A stretch of DNA of 64,000 nucleotides from Candidatus Woesearchaeota archaeon. GTDB lineage: Archaea; Nanobdellota; Nanobdellia; Woesearchaeales; GW2011-AR9. Location: the NCBI GenBank assembly GCA_016188115.1, contig JACPIK010000002.1, positions 84,125-148,124 on the forward strand. The letters are read 5' to 3'. A program made the position numbers and the translations under genes. The notes beneath the pieces are model-generated. The model made no database searches, was not told the origin of the DNA, and was given only the letters and a program-made list of their open reading frames with translations. Position 1 is the first letter of the stretch. Every line of letters starts with the position of its first letter. Below, one piece after another: positions 36,576-45,138 of this stretch.

Positions 36576-37389
36576 TTGCATAACGGTCTCGAACAATTTC
36601 AGGTCCTACTCGTAGATGCATATGGTTCTGGTGTCCTAAGCAATATGGCTTCTCGTCTTTGCTTGTGCGAGCAGCGCAGGCTTTAAACACAGACCCATAT
36701 TTGTTCCACTCTTCCTGTCCATGTTCCTGGACAACGTATTGTTTCATCGCCCATACATTGCTTTGATACCATAAGATCGTGACTGGGTGGGGGCTTTGCT
36801 GGAATCCTTTGACAAGATCCCAATTCACTTCCATTGCTGCTTTACCTTTTGAATTATTTTTAGGAGTAGTACTTACGATTTGTCCTTTGATTATCCTATA
36901 CGGGCTCACATCCGCATCTCGTCCATTTTGGTGGCTCTTATGAGGTCGTAACTTTCCCCCTCCCTCTCGACTTAGATCCATTAGTGTTAGTCTCACTCCA
37001 TATTCCTGCGCTACAGCACATCCCCCGAGACGTAATGTATCATACAATTCTTGTGTAGCGTATGAATTAGTAAGGTGGGTAGGGATAAGACATTCATCTT
37101 CGAGAACTTCTATTCCATCTCGTAATTTTCCTCGATTAGGTTGACCCAAAGCAATAGGCATTGGCTTAGACTCAAAAATTTGCACTTCTTCAAGAGTAAA
37201 ATCTAATGTGGTCGGTGATGCTAGGGTATTTTCACTTCCAGTAAGACTTCTTTGATTCACAACCTCCTGGGCCAATTGCCATTCAGAAAATGTTTCTTGA
37301 CTTCTAGACAGAGAATTAGAACTCGTTGGCACTGACGATAACGCTATTACTAATCCGCAAATACTTAGGCTCCCCTTCATCATCGTCAT
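36556..37389 (-). CDS. MepA-like (M74) murein endopeptidase homologue, secreted
   Basis: 277 aa. Signal peptide (SICGLVIALSSVPTSS). Zinc-site motifs of the LAS/M74 fold: SHQNGRDADV with His153 and Asp160, and HQNHMHLRV with His256 and His258; DLSREGGG also matches. Bacterial members cut DAP-containing cross-links in peptidoglycan. Archaea have no murein, so the target is uncertain. A better ribosome-binding fit is seen for the third or fourth codon (37383/37380) after GGAG. It overlaps lysA by 20 nt, convergent. TATA ATTTTATAAAAG upstream. Confidence 0.85.
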   Translation of the reverse strand: MTMMKGSLSICGLVIALSSVPTSSNSLSRSQETFSEWQLAQEVVNQRSLTGSENTLASPTTLDFTLEEVQIFESKPMPIALGQPNRGKLRDGIEVLEDECLIPTHLTNSYATQELYDTLRLGGCAVAQEYGVRLTLMDLSREGGGKLRPHKSHQNGRDADVSPYRIIKGQIVSTTPKNNSKGKAAMEVNWDLVKGFQQSPHPVTILWYQSNVWAMKQYVVQEHGQEEWNKYGSVFKACAARTSKDEKPYCLGHQNHMHLRVGPEIVRDRYAINQENQ

Positions 37390-37477
37390 TCTCCATAATC
37401 TTAAATGGAGTTTGAAAATCTTTTATAAAATTTTTGCACTACTAAGAAGATACTAGAAACAGTCAATCAATACGCAA

Positions 37478-38266
37478 TTAGCGTTGGTTCGCAAGCAAAT
37501 ATAACCCATTCACAACTTCAAAGACTTTATCGGTGCCTATCTTTGGGATTGCAAGAGGGGTGGGTCTGGCATATGCCCTAGATCCAGCAGATTCTCTATT
37601 AGCAGAAACCATTTCTATCTCCCGTTGCACAGCATTAAGATCTCTTTTAACGGCTTCACTGGCAGGATTAAGTTCTGCTGCTTGTTTTAAATACTGGTTT
37701 GCTAGAGTTAAATCTGCTGCATTAAATGCAATAATTCCTCTAACTCGATGTGCCATTGAACGAATGTTTCCATTTTGGTTAGTCAATAATGGTTCTAAAC
37801 TTGAGATATAAAGTGCAGTATCTTGGTTGCCCGTTTGTTGTAATGCATAACAATGCATGAATGGGCTTCTCCAATTCGTTCGAGCTTCTGGATGTTGTAA
37901 ATGTGTAACAACTTCTGGTAATCTGTTCAATGCATGCGCAACATGACCCATCATTTCTGCATGTCGTGATGATGGTTTTTCTATCAAAGCAAGTGCTTGA
38001 TATGCTGGATCAAGTCGTTGCGCATAGGCTGCTGCTCTCGCAAAATTTTCCAATAATTGCGCATCTGCGATAGCTAAAACCTCTGCTGCTAGATCATCTA
38101 CATCTTCTCCTATGTCTTCTCTATTATCAAGCAGTCTGGTCGGTCCAAAAGTTTCTTGAAGAGCTAAGAAAGCTAAACTTGCCACATCATCGCTGCCTCT
38201 TGGTGGGTTAACTGCTCCTAATAATTCTTCTACTAAAGAATTTACATCAAAACCTATACCTGTCAT
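37478..38266 (-). CDS. TPR-like helical repeat protein
   Basis: 262 aa, all-helical, with repeats such as ANQYLKQAAELNPASEAVKRDL typical of tetratricopeptide repeats. No signal peptide. TATA-like ATATTTAAATAA lies about 27 nt upstream, with dyad site E beyond it. Probable protein-protein scaffold; partner unknown. Confidence 0.7.
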   Translation of the reverse strand: MTGIGFDVNSLVEELLGAVNPPRGSDDVASLAFLALQETFGPTRLLDNREDIGEDVDDLAAEVLAIADAQLLENFARAAAYAQRLDPAYQALALIEKPSSRHAEMMGHVAHALNRLPEVVTHLQHPEARTNWRSPFMHCYALQQTGNQDTALYISSLEPLLTNQNGNIRSMAHRVRGIIAFNAADLTLANQYLKQAAELNPASEAVKRDLNAVQREIEMVSANRESAGSRAYARPTPLAIPKIGTDKVFEVVNGLYLLANQR

Positions 38267-38311
38267 GAATTTGAAAAATAATGGGTATTATTTAAATATT
38301 TCTATTATTTA

Positions 38312-38325
38312 TCACTAAATAGTGG
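38312..38325. promoter_or_regulatory. dyad ACT-N4-AGT site, copy E
   Basis: TCACT-AAAT-AGTGG upstream of the TATA of the minus-strand TPR gene. Also 62 nt before the plus-strand methylthiotransferase gene, so it may serve both. Confidence 0.5.
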
Positions 38326-38386
38326 TTAATAAAACTGTTTTTTCCAGATCGACAATGTTTATAATCTTGTATCCTCTTTTCGTTTT

Positions 38387-39685
38387 ATGACTACGTTTTA
38401 CATTGAATCATATGGTTCTTGGCAAAGTACGGCTAATGCGCAACGTATGGCAGACCTTCTTAGTCGTGCCGATTTTCACCTAGTTAATCAGCTTGAACAA
38501 GCAGACATTGTTCTCTTTTCCATCTCCTCTCCAGACGATTCTACTGCAAAAATATTTTTTTCACAATTAGAAAATATAAAACAACAATATCCTTACAAAC
38601 TAATTATCCTTGCTGGGTGCTATCCTCGCTATAATAAAGAGAAAATAGCACGTCACTCTTTTTGTAACTTCACCCAAATTCATCGTATTGTCGAAGTTGT
38701 TGAAGAGACCCTGAGTCGTAATATCCTCAAAATCACCGAATTGGGCGAGCTTCCTCCTCTTGACACTGCCACGATTCGTACGTCTAAACTCATCGAGATT
38801 GTCCCCATTACTTTAGGCTGTACTTCCTCTTGTGTTTTTTGTAGTTCGCAGGTGATTTCACAGGGGGTGCGTTCCTATCCTCCGGCTGAAATTATCGCTT
38901 TTGTTCGTCAAGCTCTCAACGAAGGTGTAAAACAAATTTGGCTTAGTTCACAAGACAGCGCGAGTTATGGGATTGATTTAGGGACCTCAGGCGTGACTCT
39001 CTCTTCCTTGCTTGAGGAACTAACATCCCTGCCAGGAGATTTTCGTATTCTTCTCGATAAATTCAGATTTCCTTCTCTTCAGAGGGGCATTAATGGACTT
39101 ATAAAATCTTTAAGTCACCCCAAACTATTCAAATTTATTCATGTGCCAATTTATTCAGGAAGTGATACTCTTCTTAAGTCTCATAAGATAGATTATACTA
39201 GTCGCGAAGTCTTAGAAGTAACTAAATCTCTGCGCACACAATTGCCTGCTCTTACTTTTTCAACCCAAATTCAGATTGGTTTTCCTGACGAATCACCTGA
39301 AGATTTTTGGCAAACCCTTGATCTTGTGCGAAAAATATGTCCGGATAAAATTGAGATCCTATTATTTGCCAATTATTCTCTAAAAGCTGTACCCAATCAG
39401 CCTCCAATTGAAAGTGCTGAATTAGAACGTCGTCTCAAAGTCATTACGGATGTTGCACATAACACTGCCATTTTACAAAATGAACGCTGGAAAAACTGGC
39501 AGGGAAATGTTGTTGTAGATAAACAGGGGGAAATACCTGGAGAATGGATTGCCCATAATGATTCTTACAAACCGGTTTTCATCACTGGAAATTATCGTAT
39601 TGCTGATACTCTCACCGTTCGCATAACTAAAACCACTGATTCTCTGCTTTATGGTCAGGTTCTTAAAGTGCTTCCACTGTTGTAA
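38387..39685 (+). CDS. methylthiotransferase-family radical-SAM protein (e-MtaB-like) with altered auxiliary-cluster site
   Basis: 432 aa. Order: UPF0004 domain (1-~110), radical-SAM domain with LGCTSSCVFCSSQ (CxxxCxxC, near 145), TRAM-like C-terminus. Family members add a methylthio group to t6A37 of tRNA. In the UPF0004 domain the expected YGC is YGS (SYGSWQSTAN) and the NTC-type Cys is Ser (LFSISSPDD); only the Cys of LAGCYPR remains. Loss of two of three ligands should affect the second [4Fe-4S] cluster. TATA GTTTATAATC upstream. Confidence 0.85.
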   Translation: MTTFYIESYGSWQSTANAQRMADLLSRADFHLVNQLEQADIVLFSISSPDDSTAKIFFSQLENIKQQYPYKLIILAGCYPRYNKEKIARHSFCNFTQIHRIVEVVEETLSRNILKITELGELPPLDTATIRTSKLIEIVPITLGCTSSCVFCSSQVISQGVRSYPPAEIIAFVRQALNEGVKQIWLSSQDSASYGIDLGTSGVTLSSLLEELTSLPGDFRILLDKFRFPSLQRGINGLIKSLSHPKLFKFIHVPIYSGSDTLLKSHKIDYTSREVLEVTKSLRTQLPALTFSTQIQIGFPDESPEDFWQTLDLVRKICPDKIEILLFANYSLKAVPNQPPIESAELERRLKVITDVAHNTAILQNERWKNWQGNVVVDKQGEIPGEWIAHNDSYKPVFITGNYRIADTLTVRITKTTDSLLYGQVLKVLPLL

Positions 39686-39699
39686 CTATTGTAATTACA

Positions 39700-39762
39700 A
39701 GAAAATCAGCGAGAAAGCCTCGATCTTTAGATCGAGGATGAATCGCATAGCGCTGATTTTCT
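39700..39762. repeat. nested hairpin element 1
   Basis: Outer perfect 12-bp stem AGAAAATCAGCG (39700-39711) with 39751-39762; inner perfect stem CCTCGATC-TTTA-GATCGAGG (39718-39737). The inner hairpin resembles transposon-end hairpins of IS200/IS605 elements. No transposase is nearby. Confidence 0.7.
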
Positions 39763-39766
39763 GTTC

Positions 39767-39845
39767 CAAAAACTCGCCAAAGTAAGCGAGGGGCGTAAAG
39801 CCATGGGCTTTAGCCCATGGATAGCTCCGAGCAGGCGAGTTTTTG
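39767..39845. repeat. nested hairpin element 2
   Basis: Outer perfect 12-bp stem CAAAAACTCGCC (39767-39778) with 39834-39845; inner perfect stem CCATGGGC-TTTA-GCCCATGG (39801-39820). Same plan and same TTTA loop as element 1, 4 nt away, but with unrelated stem sequences. Lies between the methylthiotransferase gene and alaS. Confidence 0.7.
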
Positions 39846-39909
39846 TTACTTTCTCAATATCTTCTCAACGCCCGAAAGATATTAAAAACACCTGTGTTTG
39901 AAGGGCAAT

Positions 39910-41661
39910 ATGGATCCTAAAACCTTACGAGAAAAATATTTCACTTTCTTTGAGAGCAAAGGTCACAAACGCATCCCCTCTGCCTCACTTATTCCGGTTA
40001 ATGATGCTTCTGTCTTATTCAACACGGCAGGCATGCAACCCTTAGTGCCTTATCTTCTTGGCCAACCACACCCGCAAGGAATTCGCCTTGTCAACATCCA
40101 AAAATGTCTGCGTACTGTTGACTTTGAGAATATTGGTGATAATACGCACCATACCTTCTTCCAGATGCTGGGTAATTGGTCGTTAGGCGATTACTTCAAA
40201 AAAGAAGCAATTGAATGGTCATTTGAATTTCTTACATCTAAACAATGGTTAGGTATCCCTCTCAATATGCTTGGGTTCACCGTCTATCGTGGTGATGACA
40301 AAGTTCCTCGTGATGATGAAGCAGTTAAACTTTGGAGAGCTGCTGGCGTACCTGAGAAACGTATTGCGTATTGTGGTAAAGATAACTTTTGGAGTGCTGG
40401 TGATACAGGTCCTTGCGGTCCTTCGACAGAAATGTTTTATTGGACGGGTGATGGTGCTGCTCCAGAAACATTTGATCCCGATGACAATCGTTGGGTTGAA
40501 ATTTGGAACGATGTATTCATGACTTATAACCGTCAAGCTAATGGAGAATTAATTCCACTTACAAAGAAAAATGTTGATACTGGTATGGGTTTTGAACGAG
40601 CTTTAGCAGTTCTTAACCATCAAAAAAGTTCCTATGAAACTGGTCTCTTTACACCAATTATTGAGAGACTCGAAGAGTTAGCGGGTGTTTCCTACCAACA
40701 AAAGAAACGCGAAATGCGTATCATTGCTGACCACTTACGTTCTGCCGTATTCGTCATAGGGGATGATAATGGGATTGCACCATCCAATGTCGATCGAGGG
40801 TATATCTTACGCCGGTTGATTCGCCGCGCCATTCGCTATGCTAAATTAATCGGCATCAACGAACCATTCACTGCAGATCTTGCAACAATCATTGTTAAAG
40901 AATATGGTGATTATTACACTGAACTCAAACGTAATCAAGCAAAAGTACTTGATGAGTTAGCCAAAGAGGAAGAAAAATTCAGTCAAACCTTAGAGAAAGG
41001 CCTTCACATTCTTGAAAAATTGACTGCCAGCAAAAGCACTATTAGTGCTGAAGATGCATTCCTTCTTTTTCAGAGCTACGGATTTCCCCTCGAAATGACT
41101 CAAGAACTTGCCGCTGAGAAAAATATTGCAGTTGATACTGTTGGATTTCACAAAGAGTTTGAAAAGCATCAAGAACTCTCTCGCACTGCCGCCGCTGGCA
41201 TGTTTAAAGGGGGGCTTGCAGACCATTCAGAACAAACTGTGCGATTGCACACCGCAACACATCTGCTCAACGAAGCATTGCGTAAAGTCATATCTGCTGA
41301 TATTCATCAACGCGGGTCTAACATTACGCCTGAACGATTACGTTTTGACTTTAATTTTCCTCGAAAACTAACCTCTGAAGAAATCAAGAAAGTGGAAGAC
41401 GAAGTCAATCGCGTTATTCATGCGCAACTAGTAGTTGTCAGAAAAGAAATGACGCATGATCAAGCTGTCAAAATTGGTGCAGAGATGGAGTTTGGCGTTA
41501 AGTATCCTGCGACTGTTTCGGTCTATTTCGTTGGTGATTATTCCAAAGAATTCTGCGGCGGTCCACATGTCAATAACACGCAAGATATTGGCAAATTCAA
41601 GATCATCAAAGAAGAAGCATCAGCAGCAGGGATTCGAAGAATTAAAGCAGTGGTTGAGTAG
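39910..41661 (+). CDS. alaS: alanyl-tRNA synthetase, short form resembling that of CPR bacteria
   Basis: Charges tRNA-Ala. 583 aa against ~870-900 for most AlaRS. Catalytic domain (KYFTFFESKGHKRIPSASL; FFQMLGNWSLGDYFKK), tRNA-recognition domain and editing domain (HTATHLL and FCGGPHV zinc ligands) are present; the protein stops just after the editing domain, with no C-Ala oligomerisation domain. The sequence is bacterial in style, not archaeal. ATG at 39910 follows AAGGG and a TATA-like ATATTAAAAA; a TTG 12 nt earlier is less likely. Confidence 0.93.
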   Translation: MDPKTLREKYFTFFESKGHKRIPSASLIPVNDASVLFNTAGMQPLVPYLLGQPHPQGIRLVNIQKCLRTVDFENIGDNTHHTFFQMLGNWSLGDYFKKEAIEWSFEFLTSKQWLGIPLNMLGFTVYRGDDKVPRDDEAVKLWRAAGVPEKRIAYCGKDNFWSAGDTGPCGPSTEMFYWTGDGAAPETFDPDDNRWVEIWNDVFMTYNRQANGELIPLTKKNVDTGMGFERALAVLNHQKSSYETGLFTPIIERLEELAGVSYQQKKREMRIIADHLRSAVFVIGDDNGIAPSNVDRGYILRRLIRRAIRYAKLIGINEPFTADLATIIVKEYGDYYTELKRNQAKVLDELAKEEEKFSQTLEKGLHILEKLTASKSTISAEDAFLLFQSYGFPLEMTQELAAEKNIAVDTVGFHKEFEKHQELSRTAAAGMFKGGLADHSEQTVRLHTATHLLNEALRKVISADIHQRGSNITPERLRFDFNFPRKLTSEEIKKVEDEVNRVIHAQLVVVRKEMTHDQAVKIGAEMEFGVKYPATVSVYFVGDYSKEFCGGPHVNNTQDIGKFKIIKEEASAAGIRRIKAVVE

Positions 41662-42403
41662 ACATTACCTCTCTTTGATAACTAATCTTTTCTTTCTTCT
41701 CTTTTATTTTCATCTCTTTCTTTCCCATTGCATACTCTACGGCAGATTCAGCAAGGATTTGTAGGGAATCATAAAGCGTGATCCTAAGATCTTGTTGTGT
41801 AATCGCAAGAGGCAATTCGGTACATCCTAACACCACGCCTAGTTGTTTCTTTAGGTGGATTAAATCTAGAACTGCTTCTTTATTTTCTGGTTGTACTTTT
41901 CCACCCATGACATCAAGAATTAGGGTGGTAATTTGTTCATATTCTTCTTGGTTTGGTTGAAGATACGAGATTTCTTGTAGTTCAAATTCTTTTTGATAAA
42001 TTCCTAATGCTAACGTCGTTTCTGATCCTAACAATAAAACCTGATTTTGTCCGTTGGATTTTACAGATCCTGCTACTTCTTCAATTATGCTCATGATTGG
42101 GACTTGTGCATACAATCGTAACTGGTCGATAAAGTAATGGATAGTGTTACAAGGCATAATGATAAAATCGCACTGACTCATCTCAAGCATCTTGATTCCT
42201 TGAAGCAGCTGTTTTAAAACCAACGCCTCGTCAGTGATTCCTGATTCATCAAACCCTTCAAGTGCGATGGAATAGAGCATTATTTGTGGATAGTCTGTGT
42301 CTTGGGTAGCATTATATCTCTGCTGACAATATGCAACAATTCGTGAATACAAACTAGCTGATGCTGCCGGCCCCATGCCTCCAAGAATGCCAATTTTTTT
42401 CAT
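41642..42403 (-). CDS. aspartate/glutamate racemase family protein
   Basis: 253 aa. KKIGILGGMGPAAS at the N-terminus, catalytic Cys in MPCNTIHY and the second in LGCTELPLAI, as in the Asp/Glu racemase family (RacX type). It could make D-amino acids. Convergent 20-nt overlap with alaS; 4-nt overlap with the upstream gene. Confidence 0.88.
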   Translation of the reverse strand: MKKIGILGGMGPAASASLYSRIVAYCQQRYNATQDTDYPQIMLYSIALEGFDESGITDEALVLKQLLQGIKMLEMSQCDFIIMPCNTIHYFIDQLRLYAQVPIMSIIEEVAGSVKSNGQNQVLLLGSETTLALGIYQKEFELQEISYLQPNQEEYEQITTLILDVMGGKVQPENKEAVLDLIHLKKQLGVVLGCTELPLAITQQDLRITLYDSLQILAESAVEYAMGKKEMKIKEKKEKISYQREVMSTQPLL

Positions 42404-43152
42404 GGTAATACCTCTCGTGATGTGAATGTGGGTATCACTGTTCCGCCAAGTTGTGCAACAAGATCAAAAACTTGAAGAGCAACAGCTATTTTATGATGTA
42501 CTTCTTGTTGTTCTTGAGACTCCACAAATACATGTTGGCTCTCCACAGAAAGATGTCTTGTAGCTGTATGGTAATACACCATATGTATTCCTCCCGTGTC
42601 AAAACCTAACTTTTTCAAGATTAGTTTTGTCGCATCCTGCTGTTTTTCATACTCTTTAGGTAAGATCGTAACACACGCAGCTGCTTCGGAAAGCTTTTGT
42701 GCATACAAACTGGCATCAAGCAGGCTACAGGAATATCTCTCAATAGTCGGATCATATAATTTTACATTCCCTTTTACCAGGATCATCGACCCGTTTGGAT
42801 GCTGCTTTGCGTATCCTTCTTGAATGAGCTGCTCTAGATACTCTTGGGCTTGCGGCACAAGGTCTTTTTCATAGACTATTCTCTGCGGTTCAAAGCCAGC
42901 TTTTGTAATCTGTTTAACATATTTCTCTACATCAAGCACTTCATCCTTTTGTTCAAATCGCGTATTATAATCATCAACAAAAAGAAGAGGTGTGACTTGT
43001 GCACCCAGATTTCGAAAATAATCACACATTCTTGCGCCAATTTGAGCGCTCTTGAAATGATCTAAACCGGGTTTTTCATAGGTGTAGATGTGAGCTGCCT
43101 CGACAATAACCTTGTCTTCTAATGATGGGAATTGGAGTTTGAATGTTTTCAT
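42400..43152 (-). CDS. hypothetical protein coupled to the racemase
   Basis: 250 aa, soluble, alpha/beta in appearance (VTPLLFVDDYNTRF, GFEPQRIVYEKDLV). Not recognised. The 4-nt overlap with the racemase gene downstream points to a joint function. No membrane segment. Confidence 0.65.
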   Translation of the reverse strand: MKTFKLQFPSLEDKVIVEAAHIYTYEKPGLDHFKSAQIGARMCDYFRNLGAQVTPLLFVDDYNTRFEQKDEVLDVEKYVKQITKAGFEPQRIVYEKDLVPQAQEYLEQLIQEGYAKQHPNGSMILVKGNVKLYDPTIERYSCSLLDASLYAQKLSEAAACVTILPKEYEKQQDATKLILKKLGFDTGGIHMVYYHTATRHLSVESQHVFVESQEQQEVHHKIAVALQVFDLVAQLGGTVIPTFTSREVLP

Positions 43153-43285
43153 ATCCTCTCATTTTGTCATCTAAGATTAATATCCTCTGTCGCAAATAGA
43201 ATATGTTTTAACAAACATGTTCGAAATAAAACATATAAGTTTAAATCATAAATTTAATAAAGAATCTCTTCTTTCTATCCCCATC

Positions 43286-43924
43286 ATGGAACTCTCCACC
43301 AGCGAACAAACTATTAATTATATCAAAGAACATCCCTTTATTCGTAGCTGTCTTCAGAAGGATCTCATTAATTATAGTGCTCTTGCCAGATTAGTGAGCA
43401 AAGAACTCCATATTGAAAAGAAAATGTCGCAGGAAGCAATACTGGTAGCTGCCCGAAGATTTCGTGAAAAAATCAAGAAGGAAATTTCTACAGAAAAGAA
43501 GGTTAAAGAGCTCATAAAACAATCTCATATTGAGATAAAAAATAAAATTCATATTCTTATTTTACAAAAATCTTCCTCTTCAGAACTGATTGATGAAATT
43601 CATAAAAAAGCTCGAGAACACAACGAACTCTTTTTCATGGTACAAGGTTCAGATCATTCTACTCTTGTAACGTTAGAGAAATATGCCCAACTAATTAGAC
43701 AAAAACTTTCTTCAAAGATAATCAAGCATCACGAAAACGTGGCACTGGTGATCATGAAATCCCCTGAGCAGATAGAAGACACCGCAGGAGTTATTTCCTA
43801 TACTACTTCTCTCTTCGCTGAGAACGGCGTTAATATTCTTGAACTTCTTTCCTGCTGGCGAGATACCTTGTTTTTAATTAATGCTAAAGATGTCTCTAAA
43901 GTCGTAGGATTTTTGGAGTTTTAG
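43286..43924 (+). CDS. ACT-domain protein
   Basis: 212 aa. A helical N-terminal half (HTH-like helices near 20-60, rich in Lys) and a C-terminal ACT-type domain (VALVIMKSPEQIEDTAGVISYTTSLFAENGVNILELLSC). Likely an amino-acid-responsive regulator. The ATG at 43286 is preferred over 43217, because TATA-like AATTTAATAA lies ~28 nt before it inside the longer frame. Confidence 0.7.
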   Translation: MELSTSEQTINYIKEHPFIRSCLQKDLINYSALARLVSKELHIEKKMSQEAILVAARRFREKIKKEISTEKKVKELIKQSHIEIKNKIHILILQKSSSSELIDEIHKKAREHNELFFMVQGSDHSTLVTLEKYAQLIRQKLSSKIIKHHENVALVIMKSPEQIEDTAGVISYTTSLFAENGVNILELLSCWRDTLFLINAKDVSKVVGFLEF

Positions 43925-43966
43925 GAACAAAGACAAATCCATTGGGAATAATAAAAAAAAATTCTT

Positions 43967-44533
43967 CTAATCCGAAAAGAGTTTTGTTTGATTAATTTGA
44001 GATGTTAGATCTGGTCGCAGAGTGCGAATCCTTAGTTCAAGTGCTTCTGAAGGAAGATAGCCTAATCGTTGAATTGCACTATAATATCGGTCCAGCTCCG
44101 GGACTATATCGCTTAAAGTAATACTCTCTGGCTCCGTAGGCTTTGTTCCAGATTCTATTTTTGCTATTTCCTGTTCAAGACCAAGACAGTATATGGTCGC
44201 TTGTACTCTTTCAATTTCACCTGTATCTTGTGTAGTTGGATATTTTGCCCCAACAGTAAATGCCAGATCAATAGCTGCATCAATTCTTCCTTCTTGGGCA
44301 AGTTGTAGTGCTCTTGTTAAACCTGTTACATAATCTGCATCAGCTTCTTCTACTAAATGAGAAACTGACCGGTATGCCTCTGTACAACGAGTATCTGCTC
44401 CTAACGCTGAAGCCTGAGCAAGATTTTCTCTTGCATTTTCAGTTCGATTTAATTGTACATGTTGTAAAGCGTCGCCAAGAGCAGCATAAATTATCAATCG
44501 TACATCGATGGTTGGTTGGGTAGGGATAGTCAT
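43967..44533 (-). CDS. helical repeat (TPR-like) protein
   Basis: 188 aa, all-helical with Ala-rich repeats (ENARENLAQASALG, ALQLAQEGRIDAAIDLAF). Similar in style to the TPR protein at 37478-38266, and it has the same promoter arrangement: TATA-like ATTTATAAAA with a dyad site just upstream. Function unknown. Confidence 0.6.
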   Translation of the reverse strand: MTIPTQPTIDVRLIIYAALGDALQHVQLNRTENARENLAQASALGADTRCTEAYRSVSHLVEEADADYVTGLTRALQLAQEGRIDAAIDLAFTVGAKYPTTQDTGEIERVQATIYCLGLEQEIAKIESGTKPTEPESITLSDIVPELDRYYSAIQRLGYLPSEALELRIRTLRPDLTSQINQTKLFSD

Positions 44534-44570
44534 ATGTGTTTAAAATAAGGTCTATTTTATAAATATTTTG

Positions 44571-44584
44571 TCACTAAATAGTGT
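44571..44584. promoter_or_regulatory. dyad ACT-N4-AGT site, copy F
   Basis: TCACT-AAAT-AGTGT, directly upstream of the TATA of the gene starting at 44533 (minus strand). The 10-bp core CACTAAATAGTG equals that of copy E. Confidence 0.55.
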
Positions 44585-44649
44585 CAACAGTAATTGTCCT
44601 CACTTTTGTATTAGCCCCAAAACTCTACCAAGACTAAAAAAATCTTTTG

Positions 44650-44679
44650 GGTTCAAGAAAACTACTGGTTTTCTGAACC
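44650..44679. repeat. 12-bp hairpin with one bulged A
   Basis: GGTTCA(A)GAAAAC, loop TACTG, GTTTTCTGAACC. It lies in the 233-nt gap before tRNA-Gly. No T-tract follows, so a terminator is unlikely; role unknown. Confidence 0.4.
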
Positions 44680-44766
44680 GGAACCTTGTTTCCTTGTTTC
44701 AAAATTGCAAACAATTTTAGAAACGTTAATAAAGAAATTACCTTCTTTTTGTTCAACCACAACCTT

Positions 44767-44872
44767 GCGGTAGTCGTATAGTGGTTAGTATGCGGCCTTG
44801 CCAATAACAATTATCTTCGGATGCTTGTTACACAAACAGGCTGTGACCGGGGTTCGACTCCCCGCTACCGCA
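44767..44872 (+). tRNA. tRNA-Gly(GCC) with intron
   Basis: Acceptor GCGGTAG/CTACCGC, D arm GTAT...GTAT with wobble pairs, anticodon stem CGGCC/GGCTG, loop TT-GCC-AA, T arm CGGGG-TTCGACT-CCCCG, discriminator A. A 34-nt intron (44804-44837) interrupts position 37/38; its inner helix TAACAA/TTGTTA and flanking 3-nt bulges fit a bulge-helix-bulge splice site. CCA is not encoded. Mature length 72 nt. Confidence 0.93.
44862..44872 (+). repeat. tRNA-Gly 3' end, copy 1 of a direct repeat (candidate attL)
   Basis: CCGCTACCGCA at the tRNA-Gly 3' end. The same 11 bases recur at 47078-47088, and a one-base variant (CCGCTGCCGCA) at 44989-44999. Confidence 0.55.
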
Positions 44873-44873
44873 C

Positions 44874-44942
44874 TTACCTTACATTCTGGATCGCAACCCG
44901 TTTATTTATAAACACCAAAATGACGCACCATACTTACATTCC
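44874..44942 (+). repeat. tandem repeat unit, copy 1
   Basis: A 39-bp block (44874-44912) is repeated exactly at 45001-45039, and a second ~22-bp block (44921-44942) recurs with one change at 45048-45069. Period 127 bp. The unit continues from the tRNA 3' end. Confidence 0.85.
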
Positions 44943-44988
44943 AGTGCGTCGCTTTGATGGTTACGCTCCGGAATGCAAGCATGGTCAG

Positions 44989-45069
44989 CCGCTGCCGCAT
45001 TTACCTTACATTCTGGATCGCAACCCGTTTATTTATAAAGGTTAAATTGACGCACCATACTCACATTCC
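44989..45069 (+). repeat. tandem repeat unit, copy 2 with partial tRNA end
   Basis: Begins with the variant tRNA end CCGCTGCCGCA, then the 39-bp and 22-bp blocks matching copy 1. Suggests duplication of the tRNA 3' end with its flank. The gap between tRNA-Gly and 45139 holds nothing else. Confidence 0.8.
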
Positions 45070-45138
45070 GGTTCGGCGATTTTAACAGGTATTACCTACC
45101 TTTATAACGAGCTATTCTGATGCTTCTGGAGAGACAAA

